Shown piece after piece: positions 21,090 to 30,615 of a DNA stretch of 64,000 bases (the first letter of the stretch is position 1; every line of letters starts with the position of its first letter). Source of the stretch: Micrococcus porci (GTDB taxonomy: Bacteria; Actinomycetota; Actinomycetes; Actinomycetales; Micrococcaceae); assembly GCF_020097155.1 (NCBI RefSeq), contig NZ_CP083691.1:2170001-2234000 (forward strand), written 5' to 3'. The notes under the pieces are model-generated. The model did no database searches. It worked only from the letters and a program-made list of their open reading frames with translations, and had not been told where the DNA came from. The translations under genes and the position numbers were made by a program.

Positions 21090-22505
21090 GTGACCACCAC
21101 GACCTCCGCCTCCCAGGGATACCGCACCATCAACCCCGCCACCGGCGAGCTGATCAAGCAGTACGACAACGCCACGGACCAGCAGGTCCAGGACGCACTG
21201 GCCGCCTCGCAGGCCGCCTACGAGCAGTGGGCGGCGACAACGGTCGCCGAGCGTGCCGGCGTCGTCAAGCGCATCTCCGAGCTGCTCGCCGAGCGCTCCA
21301 AGGACATCGCCGCACTCATCACCACCGAGATGGGCAAGTCCCTCGGCGGTGCGATCGGCGAGGTGCGCTTCAGCGCCCAGATCTTCGCGTACTACGCGGA
21401 CAACGCCGAGGAGCTGCTGGCGGACCAGCCGATCAAGGACTTCTCGGGCCAGGAGGCCTTCCTCGAGAAGCTGCCGCTCGGCCCGCTGCTCGGCGTCATG
21501 CCGTGGAACTTCCCCGTGTACCAGGTGGCCCGCTTCGCGGCGCCCAACCTCGTGCTCGGCAACACCATCCTGCTCAAGCACTCCGAGATCAACCCGCAGA
21601 CCGCCCAGCTGCTGCAGGACCTCTTCGAGGAGGCCGGGCTCCCGGCGGGCGTGTACCAGAACCTGTACGCCACCCACGATCAGATCTCCACGATCATCGC
21701 GGACCCGCGCGTGCAGGGTGTCTCCCTGACCGGCTCGGAGCGCGCCGGCGCGTCCATCGCAGAGCAGGCCGGCCGCCACCTCAAGAAGTGCGTGCTGGAG
21801 CTCGGCGGCTCGGACCCGTACATCGTCCTCTCCGCGCCCGATGCCCGCCAGGCCGCCCGCGAGGCCCTGCAGACCCGCATGGGCAACTGGGGCCAGGCCT
21901 GCAACTCCAACAAGCGCATGATCGTCATGGAGGACCTGTACGACGAGTTCGTGGACGAGCTCGTCAAGCAGTCCACGGCACTGAAGCCCGGCGATCCGAC
22001 CTCCCGTGACGAGGACGTCTACGGACCCCTCTCCTCGGAGTCCGCCGCGGACGGCCTCGCCGCCCAGATCCGGGACGCCAAGGAGGCCGGCGCCACCGTC
22101 GTGGGCGGCGAGCGCCTCTCCGGCCCCTCCGGCGAGGGCTTCTACGTCTCCCCCGCCGTGATCACGGACGTGGACCAGGAGAACCCGGCCTACTCGCAGG
22201 AGCTGTTCGGCATGGCCTCCGTGGTCTACAGGGTGTCCTCCGCCGAGGAGGCCGTCGCCCTGGCCAACGACTCCCAGTACGGCCTGGGCGGCGCCGTGTT
22301 CTCCACGGACCTGGACGAGGCCAAGCGCGTGGCCGAGCAGCTCGAGGTGGGCATGGCCAACGTGAACCTGCCCTCCGCCCAGGGGGCCAACCTGCCCTTC
22401 GGCGGCGTCAAGCGCTCGGGCTTCGGCCGCGAGCTCGGCCCGTTCGCCGTGGACGAGTTCGCCAACAAGCGCCTCTACGCGGTCAAGGGCGACCTGCAGG
22501 GCTGA
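21090..22505 (+). CDS. gabD: NAD(P)-dependent aldehyde dehydrogenase, probably succinate-semialdehyde dehydrogenase
   Basis: The 471-residue enzyme belongs to the aldehyde dehydrogenase superfamily. It has MPWNFPVYQVARF, the cofactor-loop VSLTGSERAG, the general base Glu in VLELGGSDPYI and the catalytic Cys in GNWGQACNSNKRM. The pattern is closest to the YneI/Sad-like succinate-semialdehyde dehydrogenases, but other aldehydes are possible. The GTG at 21090 follows AGGAAAGG with good spacing, so an upstream in-frame ATG at 21042 is rejected. It follows tag by 66 bases and ends in a strong shared hairpin. Confidence 0.88.
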   Translation: MTTTTSASQGYRTINPATGELIKQYDNATDQQVQDALAASQAAYEQWAATTVAERAGVVKRISELLAERSKDIAALITTEMGKSLGGAIGEVRFSAQIFAYYADNAEELLADQPIKDFSGQEAFLEKLPLGPLLGVMPWNFPVYQVARFAAPNLVLGNTILLKHSEINPQTAQLLQDLFEEAGLPAGVYQNLYATHDQISTIIADPRVQGVSLTGSERAGASIAEQAGRHLKKCVLELGGSDPYIVLSAPDARQAAREALQTRMGNWGQACNSNKRMIVMEDLYDEFVDELVKQSTALKPGDPTSRDEDVYGPLSSESAADGLAAQIRDAKEAGATVVGGERLSGPSGEGFYVSPAVITDVDQENPAYSQELFGMASVVYRVSSAEEAVALANDSQYGLGGAVFSTDLDEAKRVAEQLEVGMANVNLPSAQGANLPFGGVKRSGFGRELGPFAVDEFANKRLYAVKGDLQG

Positions 22506-22547
22506 GTCGGCCCCGCACCCGCCCGCGGTGCCGCACCCCGCACGGCG

Positions 22548-22583
22548 ACGGCCCCCGCCCCGGAGATCCGGGCCGGGGGCCGT
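22548..22583. terminator. Bidirectional hairpin between gabD and putP
   Basis: ACGGCCCCCG and CGGGGGCCGT pair, with an inner CCCGGA/TCCGGG extension and a short loop. It sits between two convergent genes and ends in TTCC on the plus strand, so it can serve both. Confidence 0.8.
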
Positions 22584-22606
22584 TCCGGCTGTCCAGGGTG
22601 GGCCGG

Positions 22607-24217
22607 TCAGGCGCGCGGGGCCGCGGTGGACCCGCCCACGGCGCCGGTGGAACCGGTGAGCGCGGTGGGCTCGCGGCCGGCGACGATGTCGGCCGCGCCC
22701 GTGAACTCGCCGCTGATGTGCTCCTGCACGTGGTCCGGACGGCGCGTGAGCCGCGAGACCACGACGCCGGCGGCCAGCGCCGCCACGAAGCCTGGCAGCA
22801 GCTCGTAGAGGCCGAACCAGTCCCACGTGTCCGCGGAGGCCGTGGACCAGAACCAGGCCACCGCCGCGCCGACGACCATCGCGGCCATGGCGCCCCACGA
22901 GGTGAAGCGCTCCCAGTACAGGGCCAGGAGAATGACCGGACCGAAGGCCGCGCCGAAGCCGGCCCAGGCGAAGGAGACGAGCTCCAAGACGCTGGCGTCC
23001 GGGTTGAGGGCCAGCAGGCCGGCGATGAGCGCCACGACGAGCACGCCGATGCGGCCGAGCCAGACCATGGTGCGCGGGGAGCCCCGGCGTCCGCGGAGCA
23101 TGTAGAGGTCCTCCACGAGCGCCGAGGAGCACACGATCAGCTGTGAGGAGAGCGTCGACATGATGGCCGCGAGGACGGCGGCGAGCACGAGGCCCGCCAC
23201 GAAGGGGTGGAACAGGATGGACGCGAGCACCAGGAACACCGTCTCGGGGTCGTTCAGCTCGGTGCCTGGGTTCGCCTGGAAGTAGGCCAGGCCCACCAGG
23301 CCGACCATGACGGCGCCGAACACGGACAGCACCATCCAGCCGATGCCGATGCGGCGGGCGGCGGCCGCGTCCTGAGGGGTCCGCAGCGCCATGAAGCGCA
23401 CGATGATGTGCGGCTGGCCGAAGTAGCCCAGGCCCCAGGCCAGCGAGGACAGCACGCCGATCCGCGTGGCGTTCTGGAACAGGGAGAAGCGGTCGGCCTC
23501 GGGCCCGACGGCGGCGTCGGCCGCGCGGATCCCCTCGAGGACCTGGTCCCAGCCCCCCATGGTGGCGATCACGGCCACGGGGACCACGAGGAGCGCCAGG
23601 AACATGAGCACGCCCTGGGCCACGTCCGTCAGCGACGCGCCCAGGAACCCGCCGAACAGCGTGTACAGGACGGTGATGCCCGCCACCACGACCATGCCGG
23701 TGAGGTAGTTGACGCTCACGCCCTGCGCGTAGATCGAGTCCGGGCCGAACGTGGACTCCACGAACTTGCCGCCGGCCACCATGCCGGAGGAGACGTAGAA
23801 GGTGAAGAACACCAGGATGATCAGGCCCGCGACGATGCGCAGGATGTGGGTGTGGTCCTTGAACCGGTTCTCGAGGAAGGTGGGGATGGTGATCGAGTCG
23901 CCGGCGACCTCCGTGTAGGAGCGCAGCCGCGGGGCCACCACCTTCCAGTTGACCCAGGCGCCGACGATCAGGCCGATCGCCATCCACCCCTCGATCAGGC
24001 CGGAGGCGTAGACGGCGCCGGGCAGGCCCATGAGCAGCCAGCCGGACATGTCCGAGGCGCCGGCGGACAGTGCCGCCACGCCGGGCTTCATGTCGCGTCC
24101 CGCGAGCATGTAGTCGTCGAGGTCGTTGTTCCTGCGTGCGGCGTACAGGCCGATGGCGATCATCGCCACGAAGTACAGCCCGATGGCCGCCAGGAGGAAG
24201 GCGGTGTTGGAGTCCAT
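22607..24217 (-). CDS. putP: Sodium/proline symporter
   Basis: PutP imports proline with sodium. The 536-residue product is an SSS-family protein with about 13 membrane segments. It carries ALSAGASDMSGWLLMGLPGA (near residue 48), the sodium-site serines in ILAAIMSTLSSQLIVCSSA, and GLGYFGQPHIIVRFMA. The last 45 residues are a hydrophilic tail rich in Gly, Thr and Ala. No Shine-Dalgarno is evident before the ATG. It is divergent from hrpA and shares a 105-base intergenic region with it. Confidence 0.94.
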   Translation of the reverse strand: MDSNTAFLLAAIGLYFVAMIAIGLYAARRNNDLDDYMLAGRDMKPGVAALSAGASDMSGWLLMGLPGAVYASGLIEGWMAIGLIVGAWVNWKVVAPRLRSYTEVAGDSITIPTFLENRFKDHTHILRIVAGLIILVFFTFYVSSGMVAGGKFVESTFGPDSIYAQGVSVNYLTGMVVVAGITVLYTLFGGFLGASLTDVAQGVLMFLALLVVPVAVIATMGGWDQVLEGIRAADAAVGPEADRFSLFQNATRIGVLSSLAWGLGYFGQPHIIVRFMALRTPQDAAAARRIGIGWMVLSVFGAVMVGLVGLAYFQANPGTELNDPETVFLVLASILFHPFVAGLVLAAVLAAIMSTLSSQLIVCSSALVEDLYMLRGRRGSPRTMVWLGRIGVLVVALIAGLLALNPDASVLELVSFAWAGFGAAFGPVILLALYWERFTSWGAMAAMVVGAAVAWFWSTASADTWDWFGLYELLPGFVAALAAGVVVSRLTRRPDHVQEHISGEFTGAADIVAGREPTALTGSTGAVGGSTAAPRA

Positions 24218-24306
24218 GCGGGCATGATTCCACAGGGCAGGAGGGGCTCATGTCGCACGTCACAGAGCCGGCGCACGACGTCGGGGTCGCCCGGCCCCCT
24301 CGCCCG

Positions 24307-24312
24307 TAGACT
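24307..24312 (+). promoter_or_regulatory. Candidate -10 box of hrpA
   Basis: TAGACT lies ten bases before the hrpA ATG, so the transcript would have a leader of only a few bases. No ribosome binding site is present. Confidence 0.5.
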
Positions 24313-24322
24313 GGTCCGCGCC

Positions 24323-27300
24323 ATGACCGACTTCCCTCAGCCGCCCGCGGCCGCCCCCGTCATCACCTTCCCCGCGCACCTGCCCGTGGCCGAACGGCGC
24401 GAGGAGATCATGGACGCGGTCCGCGAGAACCAGGTGGTGATCGTGGCCGGCGAGACCGGCTCGGGCAAGACGACGCAGCTGCCCAAGATGCTGCTGGCGC
24501 TCGGGCTGGGCGGGGCCGGCGTCGTGGGCCACACCCAGCCGCGGCGCATCGCGGCCCGCTCCGTGGCGGAGCGCATCGCCGAGGAGCTCGGCGAGGACGT
24601 CGGCCGGACCGTGGGCTACCAGGTGCGCTTCACGGCCCAGACCTCGACGCGCACCCGGGTGAAGGTCATGACGGACGGGATCCTGCTGGCCGAGATCCCC
24701 CACGACCCGGACCTGCGGAAGTACTCCGCGATCATCGTGGACGAGGCCCACGAGCGCAGCCTGAACATCGACTTCCTGCTGGGCTACCTCAAGCGCCTGC
24801 TCCCACGCCGGCCGGACCTCAAGGTGATCATCACCTCCGCCACGATCGACCCGGAGCGCTTCGCCCGGCACTTCGGCACCGAGGACGAGCCCGCCCCCAT
24901 CATCGAGGTCTCGGGCCGCACCTACCCGGTGGAGATCCGCTACCGGCCCCTCACCGAGGAGCCCTCCCCCGACGACCCGGACGACGACGCCGACGACCAC
25001 GCCGAGACCCGCGACCCCATCGACGCGGTCGGGGATGCCGTGCTGGAGCTGGCCGGCGAGGCCCCCGGCGACATCCTCGTGTTCTTCCCCGGCGAGCGGG
25101 AGATCCGCGAGGCGGCGGATCACCTGGCGGGCGTCGTCGCCTCCACCCCGCGCCTGGCGGGCACCGAGGTGCTGCCGCTCTACGGGCGCCTGTCCATGGC
25201 GGAGCAGCACCGCGTGTTCGGGCGGGCCGGGGCCGGGGTGCGCCGCCGGATCGTGCTGGCCACCAACGTCGCCGAGACCTCGCTGACGGTGCCGGGCATC
25301 AAGTACGTGATCGACACGGGCACCGCCCGCATCTCCCGGTACTCGCACCGCACCAAGGTCCAGCGCCTGCCGATCGAGCGGATCTCCCAGGCCAGCGCCA
25401 ACCAGCGCTCGGGCCGCTCCGGCCGCACGAGCGACGGCATCGCGATCCGCCTGTACTCCGAGGAGGACTTCCTGTCCCGGCCGGAGTTCACGGACCCGGA
25501 GATCCTGCGCACCTCCCTGGCCTCGGTGATCCTGCAGATGCTCTCCCTCGGCGTGGCGGACACCCCGCGGGAGGTCATGGACTTCCCGTTCGTCCAGCCG
25601 CCGGACTCCCGGCAGGTCACCGACGGCGCCGCCACCCTCACCGAGCTCGGCGCCCTCCACGCCGACGCGCCGACGCGCGGGGGCGGACGCGGCCGGGGCA
25701 AGGGGGCCGGGAACCGGTCCGCCGCCGGCACCATCACGGACATCGGCCGCCGCCTGGCCCGGCTGCCCGTGGACCCCCGCCTGGGCCGCATGATCCTGGA
25801 GTCCGGGCGCCGGGACTGCACCCGCGAGGTCATGGTCCTCGCCGCCGCGCTCACCATCCAGGACCCCCGCGAGCGCCCCGTGGAGCAGCGCCAGGCCGCG
25901 GACGAGCTCCACGCCCGCTTCGCCGACGACCGCTCGGACTTCTCCGCGTACCTCAACCTCTGGGAGTACCTGCGCGAGCAGCAGAGGGAGCTCTCCGGCA
26001 GCCAGTTCCGCAAGCTCTGCCGCCGCGAGCACATCAACTGGCTGCGCGTGCACGAATGGCAGGACCTCGTCCGCCAGCTGCGCCAGCTGTCCAAGGACGT
26101 GGGCGTGTCCGTGCACCCGGGTCCGGTGGACCCGGTGGGCAAGCACGACGACGTCCACAAGTCCCTGCTGACCGGCCTGCTCTCCCAGATCGGCGCCTAC
26201 GACGAGCGTCGCCGCGAGTACCAGGGCGCCCGGAACACCCGGTTCGCGGTGTTCCCGGGCTCCGCCCTGTTCAAGAAGCGCCACCCCTTCGTGATGGCCG
26301 CCGAGCTCGTGGAGACCTCCCGGCTCTGGGCGCGCGCCGTCGCGCGGATCGAGCCGGAGTGGATCGAGGAGGTCGCCGGGGACCTCGTGCTGCGCTCCTA
26401 CGCCGAGCCGCACTGGTCCCGGAAGGCCGGAGCCGCCGTCGCGATGGAGAAGGTGACCCTGTTCGGGGTGACGATCGTGCCCGAGCGCAGCGTGCGCTAC
26501 GGCCGGATCGACCCGGTGCTCTCCCGCGAGCTGTTCCTGCGGCACGCCCTCGTGGAGGGCGACTGGCGCACCCGGCACCGCTTCTTCGCCCGCAACCGGA
26601 GGCTCCTGGAGGAGGTCGACGAGCTGGAGACGCGCCTGCGCCGCCGCGACCTGCGCGTGGGCGACGAGGAGCTGTTCGCCTTCTACGACGCGCGGGTCCC
26701 CGCGAACGTCGTCTCCGAGCGGCACTTCGACGCGTGGTGGAAGAAGGCCCGCCAGGAGACGCCGGACCTGCTGGACCTGGACCTGGACGCCCTGCTCACC
26801 CAGGACGCCGACGAGCTGGACACGGACGCCTTCCCCACGGCCTTCCGATACCCGCTGCCCGGCGGGGACGCCGACCTGGCGCTGGACTACACCTACGACC
26901 CGACGGGCGCCTCCGGCACGGACGGCGTCACGGTGGCCGTCCCCATCCTGCTGCTCAACGAGGTCGCTCCCGGCCCGTTCGCCTGGCTGGTGCCCGGCCT
27001 GCGGGGGGAGCTCGTGACCGCCCTCATCAAGGCGCTGCCCAAGGCCGTGCGCAAGAACCTCGTCCCGGCCCCGGACGTCGCCCGTCTCCTCGTGGAGGAC
27101 CTCGACGCGCACGCCGACCCGCTCCGGGACGAGCTGCCCGCGGCCCTCTCCTCCGCCGTGCGGCGCGTCCGCGGGGCGGTCGTCGAGCCCGAGCTGTGGC
27201 GGCTGGACGCGGTCCCGGACCACCTGCGCATGGACTACCGCGTGGTGGACGCCCGCGGCGCGGTCATGGGCGCCGGGCAGGACCTGCCCGCCCTGCAGGC

Positions 27301-28405
27301 CCGGCTGGCGAAGGCCAACCGCTCCGCCATCGCCGCCCGCCTCGCCGGCACGGACGACCCGCGCAACGCCCGCCCGGGTCAGGGCGCCGGGCGCGGCCGC
27401 GGGAAGACCGAGCCGAAGGGCGGGGACGGCGGAGCACGGGGCCCCGCCGCGGACACCGGCCGCCCCGGCCCGTCCCGGACCGCCGACGGCGCTCCCGCCT
27501 TCCGCGAGCGGCACGGGCTGACCTCCTGGACCGTCGGCGAGGTCCCGCGGCAGATCACCACCGCCCCCGGCGACCGCGGCCCCGCGATCACCGGCTACCC
27601 CTCCCTGATCCCCGAGACCACGGCGGACGGGTCTCCGGCGGCGGGTCTCGTCGTCGCGCGCTCGGCGCAGGACCAGGCGGCCTGGCACCGCGCCGGTGTG
27701 ATCGCGCTGCTGCTGGCCACGCTGCCGAGCACACACCGGTACGTCCTGGACCACCTGGACAACAAGGAGAAGCTGACCTTCACGCAGAACCCGCACGGCT
27801 CCGTGGAGTCGCTCGTGCGGGACGCCACCCACGTGGCCGTCGACCGGCTGGTGGGCACCGACCTGCCGTTCACGGAGGTGGGGTTCCGGGCGCTGTTCGA
27901 CCGCGTCCGGGCCGACCTGATCGACACGGTCTTCGCCGTCACCGCCCTCGTGGAGCAGGTGCTGTCCCGGGCCGCGGAGGTCCGCCGCCGCCTCAAGGGC
28001 GGCGTGTCCCTGGCCATGGCCCCGGCGAAGTCCGACGTCCAGGCGCACCTGGAGCAGCTCGTGTTCCCCGGCTTCCTGGCCGCGACCGGCTGGCAGCAGC
28101 TGCAGCACCTCCCCCGCTACGTGCAGGGCATGCTGGCGCGCCTGGACAAGCTCGACGCCGGCGGTCACCTGCAACGCGACGGCCAGCACATGGCCGTGGT
28201 GCAGGGCCTCGAGGACGAGTTCGACGCCGCCGTCACCGCGCACCGCAGCCGGTTCCCGGGCACGCCGGTGCCGGCCGAGCTGGAGCGGGTGCGGTGGCTC
28301 CTCGAAGAGCTGCGGGTGTCCTACTTCGCGCAGGAGCTGGGCACGGCCGTCTCCGTGTCGGAGAAGCGCGTCCGCCAGGCCCTGGCGCAGGCGAGGCAGG
28401 GCTGA
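24323..28405 (+). CDS. hrpA: ATP-dependent RNA helicase HrpA
   Basis: HrpA is a DEAH-box RNA helicase; in E. coli it has been implicated in mRNA processing and in rescuing stalled ribosomes. The 1360-residue product has motif I GETGSGKTT (43-51), motif II DEAH (about 140-143), motif III SATID, motif VI NQRSGRSGR, an oligosaccharide-binding fold region and the long C-terminal DUF3418 region typical of HrpA. A 45-residue Arg/Gly/Pro-rich linker interrupts the second half near residue 1030. The ATG at 24323 is chosen because TAGACT lies ten bases upstream and the helicase domain begins shortly after; earlier in-frame codons run through putP. Confidence 0.96.
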   Translation: MTDFPQPPAAAPVITFPAHLPVAERREEIMDAVRENQVVIVAGETGSGKTTQLPKMLLALGLGGAGVVGHTQPRRIAARSVAERIAEELGEDVGRTVGYQVRFTAQTSTRTRVKVMTDGILLAEIPHDPDLRKYSAIIVDEAHERSLNIDFLLGYLKRLLPRRPDLKVIITSATIDPERFARHFGTEDEPAPIIEVSGRTYPVEIRYRPLTEEPSPDDPDDDADDHAETRDPIDAVGDAVLELAGEAPGDILVFFPGEREIREAADHLAGVVASTPRLAGTEVLPLYGRLSMAEQHRVFGRAGAGVRRRIVLATNVAETSLTVPGIKYVIDTGTARISRYSHRTKVQRLPIERISQASANQRSGRSGRTSDGIAIRLYSEEDFLSRPEFTDPEILRTSLASVILQMLSLGVADTPREVMDFPFVQPPDSRQVTDGAATLTELGALHADAPTRGGGRGRGKGAGNRSAAGTITDIGRRLARLPVDPRLGRMILESGRRDCTREVMVLAAALTIQDPRERPVEQRQAADELHARFADDRSDFSAYLNLWEYLREQQRELSGSQFRKLCRREHINWLRVHEWQDLVRQLRQLSKDVGVSVHPGPVDPVGKHDDVHKSLLTGLLSQIGAYDERRREYQGARNTRFAVFPGSALFKKRHPFVMAAELVETSRLWARAVARIEPEWIEEVAGDLVLRSYAEPHWSRKAGAAVAMEKVTLFGVTIVPERSVRYGRIDPVLSRELFLRHALVEGDWRTRHRFFARNRRLLEEVDELETRLRRRDLRVGDEELFAFYDARVPANVVSERHFDAWWKKARQETPDLLDLDLDALLTQDADELDTDAFPTAFRYPLPGGDADLALDYTYDPTGASGTDGVTVAVPILLLNEVAPGPFAWLVPGLRGELVTALIKALPKAVRKNLVPAPDVARLLVEDLDAHADPLRDELPAALSSAVRRVRGAVVEPELWRLDAVPDHLRMDYRVVDARGAVMGAGQDLPALQARLAKANRSAIAARLAGTDDPRNARPGQGAGRGRGKTEPKGGDGGARGPAADTGRPGPSRTADGAPAFRERHGLTSWTVGEVPRQITTAPGDRGPAITGYPSLIPETTADGSPAAGLVVARSAQDQAAWHRAGVIALLLATLPSTHRYVLDHLDNKEKLTFTQNPHGSVESLVRDATHVAVDRLVGTDLPFTEVGFRALFDRVRADLIDTVFAVTALVEQVLSRAAEVRRRLKGGVSLAMAPAKSDVQAHLEQLVFPGFLAATGWQQLQHLPRYVQGMLARLDKLDAGGHLQRDGQHMAVVQGLEDEFDAAVTAHRSRFPGTPVPAELERVRWLLEELRVSYFAQELGTAVSVSEKRVRQALAQARQG

Positions 28406-28412
28406 CGCCGAC

Positions 28413-28436
28413 GGGCCCGCCCGGAGGGGCGGGCCC
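28413..28436. terminator. Hairpin between hrpA and the HIT gene
   Basis: GGGCCCGCCC and GGGCGGGCCC pair around a short loop a few bases past the hrpA stop codon, between convergent genes. Confidence 0.75.
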
Positions 28437-28477
28437 GGACGGCTCGGTGGTGCGGGAGGGTCGGTCCCGGGGCCTGA

Positions 28478-28906
28478 TCAGTCCTGGGGGACGACGTCGC
28501 CGTGCCCGTCCTCGCGCAGGCCGGCCCGGATCGCGGCGGCGGCCTCGTCGAGGGACTCCGGCTCCGGGGCGTTGTCCACGCGCGCCATGTCGTAGTCGTT
28601 CATGGAGTTCGAGGGCCACACGTGCACGTGCAGGTGCGGGATCTCGTAGCCGGCCACCATCAGTCCCGCCCGCTGGGCGCCGAACGCGCGCACCTGCACG
28701 CGGCCGATCGCCTGCGCCACGCGGGTCAGGTGGGCCAGGAGGTCCGGGTCGGCGTCCACCCACTGGTCGACCTCCTCGCGGGGCACGACGAGCGTGTGGC
28801 CCTGCGCGAGCGGGCCGAGGGAGAGGAACGCGACGCACTGCTCGTCCTGCCAGACGAAGCGGGCGGGCAGCTCGCCGGCGATGATCCGGCTGAAGACGGT
28901 GGCCAT
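28478..28906 (-). CDS. HIT-family nucleotide hydrolase/transferase
   Basis: The 142-residue protein belongs to the histidine-triad family, which cleaves nucleoside phosphoramidates, acyl-adenylates or dinucleoside polyphosphates. It begins ATVFSRIIAGELPARFVW and carries the triad HLHVHVWP (near residue 99). The ATG is preceded by AGGAGG at five bases. It lies 49 bases after the sulfurtransferase gene on the same strand and is probably cotranscribed. The exact substrate cannot be told from sequence. Confidence 0.92.
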   Translation of the reverse strand: MATVFSRIIAGELPARFVWQDEQCVAFLSLGPLAQGHTLVVPREEVDQWVDADPDLLAHLTRVAQAIGRVQVRAFGAQRAGLMVAGYEIPHLHVHVWPSNSMNDYDMARVDNAPEPESLDEAAAAIRAGLREDGHGDVVPQD

Positions 28907-28955
28907 GGGGTCCTCCTGGAGGTCTCGGTGGGGCTGGTCGGCGTCCGGGACGGGG

Positions 28956-29999
28956 TCAGTCGCCCTCGGGCCGGGGGCCGGTCGCCACGGGGCGGTCCGG
29001 GTCCTGGATCCAAGCCGACCACGAACCCGGGTACAGCGCCACACCGTGGCGTCCGGCGACGGCCAGGGCGAGCACCTGGTGCGCCGCCGTGACCCCGGAG
29101 CCGCAATACACGGCCGCGGGGACCTCGTCGGACAGGCCCGCGTCCTCGAAGCGGGCGGCGAGCGCCGCGGGGTCCAGCAGCCGCCCGTCGGCGGCGACGT
29201 TGCCGGAGGTGGGCAGGGACCGGGCGCCGGGGATGTGCCCGGCCACCGGGTCCAGGGGCTCCTCCTCGCCGCGGTAGCGCTCGGCCGAGCGGGCGTCGAG
29301 CAGGAGGCCGCCGGCGGCGATCGCCTCCGCGCCGTCCGTGTCCACCACCGGCATGCGACCCCACGAGGGGTGCACGGAGCCGGGCTGCGGGATGACCTCG
29401 CCCGGCTGCAGCGGCAGACCGGCGGCCCGCCAGGCCCCGAGCCCGCCGTCCAGGAGCACGGAGTCCCGCAGGCCCGCGTGGCGCAGCAGCCACCATGCCC
29501 GCGCGGCGGCCAGGGAGCGGTCGTCGTCGTAGACCACCACGGTGTCGCCGTCGTCGATGCCCCACATCCGCAGGGAGTGCGCGAACTGCACGGGGTCCGG
29601 CAGCGGGTGCCGCCCCTGGCGGGGGCCGGCGTGCCCGGCGAGCTGGTTGGGCAGCGAGACGAACACCGCCCCGGGCAGGTGCCCGCGCAGGTAGGCGTCG
29701 TGGCCCGAGCCGCCGGCGCCGGCCACCGCGTAGCGCACGTCGAGGAGGATCACGCGGCCCGGGTCGACGCGCCGGTCGAAGACGGGCCCGGGCGGCGGGG
29801 CGGGCACGGGCTCGGCGGGGGTCAGGCCCAGCCATCCGGCGAGCACGCCCACGTCCACGAGGGACGGCGGCTCGGCGGCCGCGGGGTCGGGGGCCGTGGC
29901 GTCCTCGGCGAGCTCCGCCAGGGGCGTCTGATCGGTCGGGGCGTCCGCCGCGGGCGACGAAGCCGGAGACGGGGGACGGCCCTCGGTTGAATCCTTCAC
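28956..29999 (-). CDS. sseA: Thiosulfate / 3-mercaptopyruvate sulfurtransferase
   Basis: The 347-residue protein has two tandem rhodanese domains (about residues 60-200 and 215-345). The catalytic cysteine is in the second domain in VYCGSGVTAAHQ; the CGSGVT loop is the mercaptopyruvate sulfurtransferase type. The first 55 residues are a Pro/Ala/Asp-rich extension of unknown use. The GTG at 29999 is chosen because TAGGGT lies seven bases upstream, a leaderless layout, with no Shine-Dalgarno sequence. It is divergent from the Zur-like gene. Confidence 0.92.
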   Translation of the reverse strand: MKDSTEGRPPSPASSPAADAPTDQTPLAELAEDATAPDPAAAEPPSLVDVGVLAGWLGLTPAEPVPAPPPGPVFDRRVDPGRVILLDVRYAVAGAGGSGHDAYLRGHLPGAVFVSLPNQLAGHAGPRQGRHPLPDPVQFAHSLRMWGIDDGDTVVVYDDDRSLAAARAWWLLRHAGLRDSVLLDGGLGAWRAAGLPLQPGEVIPQPGSVHPSWGRMPVVDTDGAEAIAAGGLLLDARSAERYRGEEEPLDPVAGHIPGARSLPTSGNVAADGRLLDPAALAARFEDAGLSDEVPAAVYCGSGVTAAHQVLALAVAGRHGVALYPGSWSAWIQDPDRPVATGPRPEGD

Positions 30000-30006
30000 G
30001 ACGGAC

Positions 30007-30012
30007 ACCCTA
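30007..30012 (-). promoter_or_regulatory. Leaderless-type -10 box of sseA
   Basis: TAGGGT on the minus strand is separated by seven bases from the sseA GTG, matching the argS arrangement. Confidence 0.5.
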
Positions 30013-30046
30013 CTGTGCCGCCCCCGCCCCGCGCGGGGCCCGCTGG

Positions 30047-30052
30047 TAGCCT
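30047..30052 (+). promoter_or_regulatory. Candidate -10 box of the Zur-like gene
   Basis: TAGCCT fits TANNNT and would give a leader of about 80 bases before the GTG at 30138. No -35 match is seen, so support is weak. Confidence 0.3.
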
Positions 30053-30137
30053 GGGGATCCACCGTCCCGGCGCCGCGCCCGCGGCCCGCCCCGTCCAGCG
30101 ACGCCGCCCGCAGGCGGTGCGGAAGGAGCCCGTCAGC

Positions 30138-30575
30138 GTGAGCGAGACCCCCGGCCGCCCGTCCGAGGCCCCCGCACCGCGCGGGCGCAGCACCCGCCAG
30201 AAGGCGGCGGTGGACGGCGCCCTGGACGCCGCCGAGGACTTCGTCAGCGCCCAGGAGCTGCACGCGCGCCTCAGGGACGCCGGCGAGCGCGTCTCCCTGG
30301 CGACCGTCTACCGCGCCCTCCAGCAGCGGCTCGACGAGGGCACGGTGGACATGCTCCGCCGCGAGGACGGGGAGTCCGTGTACCGCCGCTGCGCGGCCGA
30401 GGGGCACCACCACCACCTGGTGTGCCGGGTCTGCTGGACCACCGTGGAGGTGACCGCGCCCGGCGTCGAGGAGTGGGCCGCCCGCATGGCCGCGGAGCAC
30501 GGCTTCTCCGACCCGGACCACACCGTGGAGATCACCGGCGTGTGCGCCGAGTGCCGCGCCGCCGGCCGCGGCTGA
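30138..30575 (+). CDS. zur: Fur-family regulator, probably Zur
   Basis: Fur-family proteins repress metal-uptake genes when metal-bound. The 145-residue product has the winged-helix half (TRQKAAVDGAL, SAQELHARLRDAGERVSLATVYRAL), the metal/dimer segment GESVYRRCAAEGHHHHLVC and two CxxC pairs (CRVC, CAEC) that form the structural zinc site. Zur is favoured over Fur or PerR because a zinc-type ABC transporter lies 40 bases away and its promoter holds a Zur-box-like sequence. The GTG at 30138 follows AAGGAG at nine bases. Confidence 0.88.
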   Translation: MSETPGRPSEAPAPRGRSTRQKAAVDGALDAAEDFVSAQELHARLRDAGERVSLATVYRALQQRLDEGTVDMLRREDGESVYRRCAAEGHHHHLVCRVCWTTVEVTAPGVEEWAARMAAEHGFSDPDHTVEITGVCAECRAAGRG

Positions 30576-30581
30576 GCCGCG

Positions 30582-30610
30582 CGCCGCTCCCGGCCCGAGC
30601 CGGGGGCGCC
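30582..30610. terminator. Hairpin between zur and znuC
   Basis: CCCGGC and GCCGGG flank a CCGA loop, extended by GCGCC/GGCGCC. It separates the convergent zur and znuC genes. Confidence 0.6.
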
Positions 30611-30615
30611 GGCCG